Assembly: GCA_033977485.1 (NCBI GenBank)
Contig: CM066993.1
Coordinates: 32,714,501-32,778,500, forward strand
Direction: 5' to 3'
DNA: 64,000 bases
Source: Hydrangea macrophylla
Taxonomy: Eukaryota > Streptophyta > Magnoliopsida > Cornales > Hydrangeaceae
The translations under genes and the position numbers were made by a program. The notes under the pieces are model-generated. The model saw nothing but the letters and a program-made list of their open reading frames with translations, had not been told where the DNA came from and made no database searches. How positions within the stretch are numbered: position 1 is the first letter of the stretch; every line of letters begins with the position of its first letter. Of the stretch, positions 44,629 to 54,682 are shown piece by piece.

Positions 44629-46242
44629 TGTAATACCCTGTATTTTTGATATGTAATAAGACATTATATTTCATTTCTATACTTCTATAATCTTTCCTAG
44701 TCTTTTGGTGAAATTTAGATACCAATCGATTGCCTTTGTTTCTTAATCGATTGACATGTTTCCAATCGATTGCCATCTTACCGACTAACATTTATTATGT
44801 GGCAACATAAAAATCGATTGCCATTCTTTCTAATCGATTGTCATGTGTCCCAATTGATTGGCATACGCTGAGACAAGTTTTCTTCTTTGCTTGAGCTTTA
44901 GACTTGTGGCACCTTTCCCCTCTATATATATGCATTCATTCTTGGCCTTGGGCCTATTTTGCACAGCTTGAGAGAGAGAGACACATATCTTGTAAGAGAT
45001 ATATATATATCTATGTATCTATACATATATACACCCACATAGACACACACTGCCTTGGCAGCAGGGAGAAGAAGAAGAGAAAAAGGAAAGCAGAAGAGAA
45101 GAAGAAAGAAGAAAAAAGGAGAGATAGAGATGAGTGAAAGAGAAGGAGGAGAGAGAGAACTTAGAGGTTTTAAAGCTCACACACTCCCAAAACACCCTTG
45201 GTGAGTTACAACTCACTTGGTCCCTTTATTTTGAAGTTTTACAAGTTTTTATGAGGATTGGTTGCAGTTAATATGTCCTTATGACGTTTATATATGCTGA
45301 TTTTGTAATCTGCTAGTGAAGACGAAGTGCCAATCGAATGGTATAGTTTCCAATCGATTGCCATCAATCTGGACCCAATCGATTGGATAAAAATCCAACC
45401 GATTGACATCCTAATCGATTGCCAATGTTAGCAATCGATTGACATTATTTCAGACCTCATTGATTACTAGTTCCCTCAATCAATTGTTATTATTTTTTTC
45501 CCAATCGATTGGACCTTTTCCCAATCGAATGGTATTGGCAGAACGTGGATTCCTTTACTTATTTATTATATTTAGGGTTTAATTGTTTGTTTCTCGATTT
45601 GGACTTCCGTTATGTATTTTTTGGGTTAATCATGGATAATTTGGAAATAAAGTTAAGTATGATTAAGAATAATCGATTAACATAATGACATTAGAAAATT
45701 TTGGTTCATGTATGAGTTCTATATTCTGTTCATTTCAATCAGAGTAGTCAGACCACAGGGGGATTATCATGTATCGATAGAAGTATCGAGTTTAAGTCAG
45801 TTTGATAAGTTCTGGAAATGGTACGTGGAAGACTGTTGGTCATACATGTGTTCACATGCGGTGGATGGTTTATATCCTTAATGAGCAGTGAGCAGGACTA
45901 TATAGTCCTAAAGTAACCAGATGATCCATGTTATATCCTTAACGAGCGGTGGATGGTTTATATCCTTAAAGAGCGGTGGATGGGGGATCACTGGTATACA
46001 GTGAGAAGTCGCGGCAATAGATTTGATGTGCTGTTGTTCAAAGCATTGTGTCCTTGACATGCGATGGATGGTTTATATCCTTAATGAACGGGGGATGGAC
46101 TGACGTGGTGTCTATGAATACGGTGGATGGTTTATATCCTTAACGAGCAATGGATAGAATGATGGTATGTCTATATATGTGATACGATTGAGTCTGTTCT
46201 TTCTAGAGAGTATGTTGATCATTGGTCTTCGAGTAACAACAC
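44629..46242 (+). repeat. 3' LTR of CHR-2, truncated by TAT-2
   Basis: It matches the 5' LTR (37209 on) through TTCTAGAGAGTATGTT and the GAGTAA block at 46231. From 46243 the sequence is unrelated. The junction gives the insertion point of TAT-2. PPT-like repeats are at 45852-46150 and palindromes at 44720-44862 and 45330-45533. Confidence 0.88.
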
Positions 46243-46874
46243 TGATGATGCCAAAATTTGGGTAAGAGAGATTTAGAGAGAGAGATGTACACCAAAGGAT
46301 TATATGTGGTTTGGCCCATTAATGAGGTAACCTACGTCCATGTGTACATTGATGAGCTTTCATTAACAGATCACTGGCGCTTCTGGTGAGCCAACAGAGT
46401 GGGCGGCACTACCAGTAACCGGCCGGGTATATGCGTAATAGTGATATTTTTTGCTATTCTCTAGGTTAAGAATGCGATCCCCTGTACGGGGTTGGTTGGC
46501 ATCATTTGCAGGTGCAAGAGACCGCCCGCGCAAGGTAACTATCAGATTAGGAAGCCTAATCTAATTACAAATTGATGAGCATAAATCATGGGATGTTTTG
46601 GTAAGTGGCTTAGGAAACATCTTCTACTTTCCATTAGTCTACTGATTGAGTTAGGAAACTGCTGGAACTGTCCAGCGAGAGTCACGGGATCAGGCCCAGG
46701 CTGTGCCCATCTTGGATTATCAGCAGTACGTATGCCCGAGCAGTTTTAACTAACTAGGCGGTTCTGGGTTGGATAACCCGGGATGGTTGGGCAACACGTC
46801 TCTATCCTGGGTTACCTGGCATCCAGCTGCTGATGCGGTAATTTGACTTTGATTGGATATTTTTGTACATATCA
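46243..46874 (-). repeat. 3' LTR of TAT-2
   Basis: 632 bp. The top-strand ends are TGATGATGCC and GTACATATCA, so both strands give TG...CA. The left edge is the exact break of the CHR-2 LTR, and the right edge abuts a polypurine tract. Confidence 0.7.
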
Positions 46875-46891
46875 GCTACCCCCCATTTTCA
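46875..46891 (-). other. Polypurine tract of TAT-2
   Basis: GAAAATGGGGGGTAGC on the minus strand, directly before the LTR start TGATATGTAC. Confidence 0.75.
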
Positions 46892-47266
46892 AAGCTAATG
46901 CGATGCTTCATCGAATGACGATAGAAAATTAGCATTGCTTTGAGAACCGTCCGGGAAAGAGGCCGGGACCTACCAAGAGCATGACCGGTCATGCCGTCTG
47001 CCAGGGTCTAAAACGAACGGTGGCTCTGTGTGCCTGGGTTCGATGCCTGCCATGTGTCAGCTAGTGGTTGGCCTGATTAGGACCCAATGAAATCAGTACA
47101 AAAGTACCGAACAGTTGCATGGCTACCAGTCTATCATGTCACACATTTAATGCATGCAACTTTTGAGGCATCACTTCGCACGCCCGAGGTGACAACTGAC
47201 AGATGCTATAGGTTTGAAAACGTCATAGTCGTTAGATCTGGTTTAATCTGGACCATTGACGCTGTG
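46892..47266. other. Non-coding region between PPT and antisense promoter
   Basis: No gene. GC content is higher than in the neighbouring elements. It would serve as the upstream region of the plus-strand gene. Confidence 0.5.
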
Positions 47267-47275
47267 TATATAAGG
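47267..47275 (+). promoter_or_regulatory. TATA box for the antisense accessory gene
   Basis: TATATAAGG, about 460 bp before the first ATG and followed by a pyrimidine-rich start region. It points away from the 3' LTR and against the pol strand. Confidence 0.5.
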
Positions 47276-47728
47276 AACACTTTTTCATTTTTTCATCCTT
47301 GCTGCCAAGAGATAGAGATAACCAAGCAATTTTGAGGGCAAGAGTTCCTGGTAAAGCTTCCCAAACCCTTGTCTTGCGTTAATCCCTGTAATTCTTCTCT
47401 TCCCAGTTTCAATTCGTTGTTTCAATTTATTGCAATCTTCATTCTCCCCCCTCTTTTTCTATCTTGAGTGAGGCTAGAGAGAATAAACCTAGTATGTTTT
47501 GCCCGGGACTGGGACTTCTTTTTCCTGAGATTCATCTTGGTAGTAGAGTGGTTGAACCGGTCGGGTTGTCCTGTGGAAGTATTGACCGAGTGTTGCCTTA
47601 GCCTGAGAGCTCTATACACCTTGCCCTTTATGTTGTTGGACTTTCCTCCTTTGTACCTTAGGCTTAGAGTTACTAACCCCTACCTAGGCCGTCACTTATA
47701 CCCCGATCCACCTCCCGGATCCTTAGGG

Positions 47729-49740
47729 ATGCAGCATTCTCGTTTCGATTCCTCCTCTTGATTGGAGGATGAGCAGTTGCGGTCCAGGACCCCGGATACG
47801 AGCCTAGACCCTTTGTCCACTACACCGTCACACCACCATGGCGAGGTTAGGATCCCAATCATACTGCCAGATGATGAGTCTGACCAGGAGGCCCTCGTAG
47901 CCTCTGTTTCGCATGGCTCGGGTGAAGAGACGCCGGGATGTCCCGACCCTAGGGTTTTGTTCACCTGTGAGTCTACTCCATCCACCTTGTGTGTCTGAGA
48001 CCTCAGCCGGATTAGTGATAGCTACGCCATTTCCAGTAGCTACTCCTTGGTCGTCAATGTCGGTGGAGCCCATCTCTACCAGTCGGACTTTGTCACCCTC
48101 TATGAGGATGCCCTTATGGGCAGTTTTCGCATTCCCCTCCACCCCATTGCCCAAGACCTTCTGATCTACCTTAGGGTTACCCCCGAGCAGTTAGCTCCAA
48201 ATGGGTGGAGGTTCCTGATGGGGTCAATCTCTCTCTGGCCCCAAGTCTTCGGGTGTGAACTTACCCTTTCGAAATTTTTATGGGCCCACCGACCGTTCCC
48301 CATTCACAAGGAAGTTGGGTTCTGCTCTCTACGGCTTGGCAGGGAAAAAATTATCGTCAACTGCCCGAGCAAGAACTAGGGGTGGAAGAACAAATTCTTC
48401 CAAGTTTCTACCCTCGGGCTTTGCGATGGGGCCCTGGGTATTCAGTTGAGGAACTCCTGGGTGGGGGAACTGAGTGGTAAGCCTGCCCAGTGCTCTTCCT
48501 TCTGCTTTTCTTTATTTTTTAACACAACCATGTGACTAACCATTTCCATGTGTTATTTTGAAGCTGGGTCACTCAATCCTCTAGACATTCTCGAGGTATG
48601 TCAAAACCGAATCCGACACCTGGCCAGCCTGCCCACAAATATCTTAAATATGCTCACCCTGATGGGAGATTTCGTTGCCACTTATAGCCCAGACGAGCTC
48701 GTTGCAGATCCAGTGTTTCCTCTGATCATTCCTGGTAAGTGCTTAGGACCATATGGCCTTGGCCTTTTTCTTGTTGTATTCTTCACTATTTTCACTGGCT
48801 ACTGACCGCATTGTTCTCCTGTTCCTTCGTAGAAATGAGTCCCTAGAGAGATCTCGGGTGGCTTGGGGAAAGATAGGCCGCCGTCGTCGCCGTTGTTGCC
48901 CGGGTTGCAGGTGGAAAGAAGAGACCTGCTCTGAAGTCTCGGGTAGCGACAACTTGCTCCAGCGATTAAGGCATGGGCCACTCACTCACCTCACGCCCGG
49001 GGAGACTTTGACTTCCCCTATAGTGGTGGTGGAGGAGGAAACCGTCCCCAGGGAGAGGGTCAGACAGGGCCATCTCCCTAGCCAAGTGGAGATGTATGCA
49101 AACATGTCTCCTCAGGCCTTCCAGGGGTGGTTGTACAGCTTGGCTCACTTTATAAGTCTTTCTGCCTCTGCTTATTTATCATCGTTCTCTTCTATTTCCC
49201 TTGTTCATTTAGTAACCAATCGGTTTGTGTTCATTGTAGGTCGGCTACATGGCTGCTGGTTCTGAGTCCTTCCTGCCTTCCTTGTTGGGAGGGCTACTGC
49301 CACCGAGGCTGCCTTATCGTAAGAAAGGACTGTTTCAGAGGCCAAGGAAACTACCCTGGCTGCGGGGAAGGATAAGGTTAAGGGGCTTGGCCCTAAGCCT
49401 CAGCGCGACACAGGCGGAGTTGGCAACCATCCTGGCAAATTTAGAGGCCGCCTGGGTCATTGTGGTAGAGGTAGAGGCCAAGGCGAAGGCCCTGGTAGAG
49501 ACGACAATGGCGGGGTCCACAGAGGAAGCCTTCGATGATGGTTTCTTCCAAGGCTACGAGGACTTGAAGAGGAGGCTGACCCGGGATCACCCCGAGTGGG
49601 ACATCTTGTCCTACGAAGGGTTCAACTCGAACTATTGGGATGTAGGTCTTGCTACTACTGGTGAGACCGGGGTTGCTAAAGACATTGCCCCTGTAGTGGA
49701 ACTGCCCCAGGGATGGCGCTGCCCCAGAGGGAGAGACTAG
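47729..49740 (+). pseudogene. Antisense accessory gene of TAT-2 (Transposase_28-like), with introns, decayed
   Basis: The first ATG is 47729, with a TGA after ten codons. The recognisable core is at 48047-48290: LYEDALMGSFRIPLHPIAQDLL and PEQLAPNGWRFLMGSISLW. This is the pattern of the plant family annotated as 'putative gypsy type transposon' (Transposase_28). Candidate introns are 48477-48563 (GTAAGC...GAAG) and 48735-48832 (CTG|GTAAGT...CTTCGTAG), and an acceptor TTGTAG ends at 49239. The last open part (49249-49740) has an Ala/Glu-rich helix and a tail FFQGYEDLKRRLTRDHPEW. Frameshifts between 48000-48050 and 48280-48480 and stops in exon 3 disable it. It converges with pol, which ends at 50545. 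Function is unknown. Confidence 0.65.
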
Positions 49741-50387
49741 AGAAACAGAGGACGTGGTCGTCGTAGACGGCTCTTAACTTGCTTTATTTTCCCTTTTCTT
49801 TCTTTTATTTTTTTGGGAGGCTACTACAACTACCCCCAGGCTTTGTACAAACTTTAATTAATGAAAAGGCCTTTGAGGCCACCTTTCTTCATCAATCACC
49901 ATGCTGCTTCTATACTTGCCTCTTTATTATTGCTTATGACCGACTAATCTTTAGTCTTTCCATAACTCTGCCTTAACAAAAGTTTTAGCACTGTGACTGG
50001 TAAAGAACACTAGGTCTTTTGGGGACTTGTATTATAGATCATGCTCAGTATGCTGTGGGACCTGGGTCCTATTATGATCCGAGCAGTTTCTCTGGACATT
50101 GTAGGTACACGGGGCTGTTTAAAGATGCCATTAGGTGCCTAGCCCCGTGTCCAGTTGAATACCCGATGTGGTTACCTGTTTTGGTCCAGAGATAAATACT
50201 AGTATCCCCCTACCCCCCAAACTTTTTATAAGGCGGGCGTTGGTTGAGGGAGGGACCATAGGGAACCGACCTGGAACATGGGTGGTTGCAGGGTGTTTTG
50301 AGGCTTGCCATCATCAGCCACCTAGGGGGGCTTGCCCCCATCGTCGGTTGTGGACGTAGGCGAAGTCGACGCCTCAGATATCATTTT
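49741..50387. other. Region between the antisense gene and pol, no gene
   Basis: 3' UTR-like T-rich sequence after 49780, AATTAATGAAAAGGCC at 49857, then unremarkable sequence. A 63-codon plus-strand frame at 50168 has no motif. Confidence 0.5.
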
Positions 50388-50495
50388 GAGGTCTTTTGTG
50401 CCTGGGGTGTGGCCCGAGGTCTTTTGGATGCCTGGGGTTTGACCCCGAGGTCTTTTTGATGCTAGGGGTTTGACCTTGAGGTCTTTTTGTTCGAT
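50388..50495. repeat. Four tandem GAGGTCTTTT repeats
   Basis: Units start at 50388, 50416, 50447 and 50478 (28, 31 and 31 bp). Each begins GAGGTCTTTT and continues close to GATGCCTGGGGTTTGACCCC. Confidence 0.85.
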
Positions 50496-51900
50496 CGAAC
50501 ACAAGGAGAAAAATTGCTTGGCAAAAAGGAAATTTTAGTCATTATTAAGACTGCTTGGGTAGAGCTGCAAGTTTTTTTACCAATACTACTTTTATGCTTA
50601 ACAGAAAGTACTTGCGGAGGCGCTGCACATTCCAAGGATGAGGGAGGTCTTTCCCATCCAGAGTCTTTAGCTAATATGTGCCCGGGCGGTTTACGCTGAT
50701 GACCCTGTATAGTCCTTCCCAGTTCGGGCCCAACTTTCTAGGACTCGGGATTTTTCTTGACTGATTCACAGCCTTGAGGACTAGTTCTCCCACCTGGAAA
50801 CTGCAGCGCTTGACCTTGTTGTTGTAGTACCAGGAGACCCTTTGTTTGTAGGCTACCACTTTCAGATACGCCCTATCCCTTTTTTCTTCTATTAAGTCAA
50901 GCTCTCCTCTAAGGGCTTCTCTATTGCCTTGCTCGCTAAAATTTGTCACTCGATAAGTGGGTAACCCGAGCTCTGTGGGGACTACTGCCTCAAAGCCATA
51001 AGTAAGTGAGAATGCCCACAGAGGGTCGGTAGCTCCTCTACCCAAAGACCTTTGGCATTTTCAAGCCTAGTTTTGATTGACTGCAATATTGTCTAGTTTA
51101 TCACCTCAGCCTGGCCATTGGCTTGGGGATGCTCAGGAAAACAATAGTGATTCGATATTCCGTAGCCCGAGCAGAACTGTCTAAACACCAGGGTGTCGAA
51201 TTGCCTGTCATTGTCACTGACCAAAACCTGGAAATGCCGAACCTACTGAGAATGTTTTTCTCAACAAAATTTTCCATCTTTTTTTTTTATATTTGTTGCC
51301 AAGGGCTCGATTTCTGCCCACTTGGTGAAATAGTCAATAGCGATGACGGTAAATTTAACTTATCCTTTTCCCATCGAGAGGGGACCAACAAAATTGATAC
51401 CCCACTGAGCGAATGGCCAGGGATTAAAGATTGGAGTCTGGAGCTCTCCCAGGCAGTTGATCAATGGCGAGTATCTCTGACACTTGTCACATCTGTTAAC
51501 ATACTATTGGGAATCCCATGCCATCGTCGGCCAATAGTAGCCCTACAATAGGGCCTTCCAAGAGAGTGCCCAGCCTCCCATATGGTCCCTGTACACTGCT
51601 TCGTGGATTTCATGCAATATTGCTTGGACCTGTGCGGGGTGAACGCAGCGGAGATAGGGAATAGTGAACCCCCTTTTGTAGAGGATACCATCAATGAGGT
51701 AGTATCTCGCTGCCAGATATTTTACCCGTCAAACTTTTTCTCTCTTATTTTGTAAAGCACCGGTGGTGAGGTAGGGCATGATCAAGTCCATCCAGCTAGG
51801 GCCTAAGGTGACCGGGTCGACCTCCACGTCCCTCAGGTTAACCACACTAGGCTCGGGCAAGTATTTCACCCTTATCTTGGGTAAGTCTGACTGAGAGGAC

Positions 51901-51925
51901 GAGGCGAGGCGAGGCGAGGCGAGGC
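51901..51925. repeat. (GAGGC)5 microsatellite inside pol
   Basis: Five exact GAGGC units in the linker between the second RNase H and integrase. Five-base units add 25 bp, which shifts the frame unless compensated. Confidence 0.95.
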
Positions 51926-53167
51926 GGGCTAACCGATAAACCCTAGTGTTCTCATTCCTCGGGATCAGTGTGATGGAAAATCACCTGAGCTTTTGGTGAC
52001 CGTTTGGACGAATGTCAAGTTCATACTCCTGATTGACTTAGTTGACCACAAGCTGGGAGTCACTATAGCCCTGGACTTTCTATGCACCCATTAAAGTAGC
52101 CAACTGTAGTCCAACCAGTAAGGCTTCGTACTCTGCCTTGTTAATGGAGGCCTAGAACCTAAATCACAATGCATACTCTAACTGGATCCCATCAGGTGTG
52201 GTCAGGATAATCCCTGCCCCTCAACCCTGTTTGTTGGATGATCCGTCAACATATAGTACCCAGGTCGGGGTGTCAGGCTGTAAATTGGGTGGTGTGATCA
52301 GCGGTTCGAGATCTTTGGTTGCTTCTTCTTGGTAGGTGAATTATACAAGAAAATCCTACTACTTTCCCATTTATTGCCATCCGAGGTCGATAAGCTACCT
52401 CAAATTCTTCCAACTCTAATGCCCATTTGACCAGCCTCTAGGATGTCTCTGGCCCGCTTTGGATCTGACGGAGAGGTTGGTCTATGAGGACTACAATGAC
52501 GTGGGCCTGGAAATACGGACGGAGTCTCCGGACAGAGATGATGTGGGTAAATGCCAGCTTCTCGATGCGGGAGTACCAACTTTTTTCACCTTGGAGTGCC
52601 CGACTAGTGTAATACACCAGGAACTGTATCCTATACTCTTCTCGAATGAGTGCTGAGCTTACCGCCGAGGGCAATACGGCCAAGTATAAGAACAATTCCT
52701 CCCTTGGTATTGGCGTTGAGAGTAGAGGGGGCGATGCCAGGTATTTCTTGAGTTCCTGGAAGGCCTCTTCGTACTCTTCCAACCATTGAAAAGCCTTTTG
52801 AAGGATCTTGAAAAATGGCAGGCACCGATAGCTAACTCGAGAGACGAATCCGTTTAATCCAACTATCCGTCGGGCCAGACTCTGAACTTCTTTGGTTGAC
52901 CTTGGCGATTGCATGTTGATTGCTTATATGTTCTCGGGATTTGCCTCAATTCCTTGCCTACTGACTAGGTACCCAAGGAACTTCTCGGACAAGACGCCAA
53001 ATGTGCATTTGGCCAGGTTCAACCTCATCCCAAAATTTCTTAAGATGTTGAAGGCCCTGGCCAAATGCTTGACATGGTCGGACTCCTCTCAGCTCTTGAC
53101 CAAAAGATCATCGACGTAAACTTTTATCGATTTCCCAATAAAATCCTTAACATCTAATTGACCAGAC

Positions 53168-53172
53168 ATTGG
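53168..53172. repeat. Target site duplication of COP-2, left (ATTGG)
   Basis: Identical to 61865-61869 on the other side of COP-2. The duplicated site lies in the RT gene of TAT-2. Confidence 0.95.
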
Positions 53173-54667
53173 TGAAGGAAAAATGGTTTAAAGTTAGAGT
53201 TTAAACGCGCAGCGGAAATAGGTTAAGTTATAAAACTTTTGGTATTCCAGGATCTACTACTCGTCAATTCCATAGATGCGTACAAGGGGGTGCAAGAATT
53301 ATACCTTAGTGTCTTGAACCCAATTCTGAAACTTTAACTTCCAGCAGCCTCCACTAGATGATCTTCACCCTTATGACTCCTGCGGATGCCTGCCGGAAAG
53401 ACTAGGGTTGGTGGGAACCCTAATAGAGAGGATAGGAAGGTTTTGGGAAGACTATGATAGTTTCTGCAGCTTCTGCGTATAAAAACGACGATCACTCACT
53501 TCCAGAACACAGCTGCCCTATTTATAGATTTCCAGAACCGACCTAGACTTCGATCGATCGAAGTGACTTCGATCGATCGAACCTTCGATCGATCGAACCA
53601 TTCTCGATCGATCGAACCTGCTCACTTCAATCAATCGAACATACTGCAATCGATTGAACTTGCCTTAACAGCTTCCTCAAGTGTCTTTCCAAGCATCCTA
53701 GCGGAGCTAAGAGTGGGACCTCCTAGGCTCTTTATTGTTGGCTCAGACCAGTTTGTTAATTACCATGACCAAACTCTTTGATCAGCAAACTAACTAACTG
53801 GTCAGTTAACGTTTATTCCACTATAAAACGATAACTGAACTCCAACGCAAAAGAACATATCCGAAGCGATAACTGGACTTGTATGGTGTACTAATGTCCC
53901 TCTACCGTCAGCATTCGTAATCATATTCAGGTAGTCGGATAACTGTTACTGTCAACCTGAATCATGATTACTTCTTGTATACCTTGAGTCCCATTCACTA
54001 CTCATGATTACCAAACATGTTGATAACTCTTATCAACAAGACTGCAGTACTCAGTAATCAACTTGGTGACATTCTCAAGGGAATGCTTACTCTGAATCAG
54101 AGGGTAGATTCTATCTTGACAATATATGTTCACAACCCTATGGACATGACATACCCAAGATACCCAGGTGTTGATCTTGTATAGACCTCACTGATTGGTA
54201 AGTCAAAGCAGCCATATCCATAGTCTGTGTTCATAATCATCTCAAGATTGAGAACACATACCTTATACAAGTTATGAGTTCCTATTGAATGTTGACAGCC
54301 TTAAGCGTCAATAGGAAAGCTCAGGTCTGTCAATGCACTATAAGCACTAGCATATCAACTAAGAGCTACACTCTAGTGATTGAGATTAATCACTCCATCC
54401 AATGGTAGTTAATTATGCTACAGTGTAGACCTGATGATGTATCCAGTCTCATCATCCACTGTGACATATTCTAAGTATCAAAGAACAGTAATTCGTATCT
54501 CACTTGTGTGTATCTCATACACACACGAATTGCTTACTATGATACTTAAGGACAAAACAATCATCTCATGAAAGAAACATACACAATGAAATGTAAAGCT
54601 GATATCCATATATTATAATGCTAATGTCTCATACATAAAGTAATGATTTGAGGGCACAAACCCAACA
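53173..54667 (-). repeat. 3' LTR of COP-2
   Basis: The top-strand ends are TGAAGGAAAAATGG and GCACAAACCCAACA. A TTCGATCGATCGAA cluster at 53549-53660 is next to the TATA box (CTATAAATAG, minus strand, near 53518-53527). Confidence 0.97.
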
Positions 54668-54679
54668 AACTCCCACTTG
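54668..54679 (-). other. Polypurine tract of COP-2
   Basis: CAAGTGGGAGTT on the minus strand, directly before the 3' LTR and three bases after the gag-pol stop codon. Confidence 0.9.
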
Positions 54680-54682
54680 CAC

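Larger units (their letters stand above)
37209..46242 (+). mobile_element. CHR-2: Ty3/gypsy chromovirus, plus strand, decayed
   Basis: 5' LTR from 37209, joined directly to the end of the acidic ORF (39150-39658) with no LTR end or PBS between; gag-pol at about 40027-44576; PPT 44609-44628; 3' LTR from 44629, cut near 46236-46242 by TAT-2. The rest of the 3' LTR should lie beyond the window. It is the same family as CHR-1, in the opposite direction. Confidence 0.88.
50545..53172 (-). pseudogene. TAT-2 pol, 3' part: RT end, RNase H, second RNase H, integrase
   Basis: Reading down from 53172: IGKSIKVYVDDLLVKS (RT YVDD box, about 53130-53085), then RNase H (open piece 52914-52438, with YYTSRALQGEKSWYSRIEKLA). 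The second RNase H (GYSDSQLVVN, near 52060) is followed by integrase with HEIHEAVYRDHMGG...CDKCQ (about 51630-51490), WGINFVGPL, VSDNDRQFDT and PQANGQAEVINQTIL. The C-terminal part is open at 51045-50671 (NNKVKRCSFQVGELVLK, LGPNWEGLYRV), and the stop is TAA at 50547-50545. The first integrase Asp, normally DxxGP, is Asn here. Several TAG/TAA stops interrupt the frame. Confidence 0.85.
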
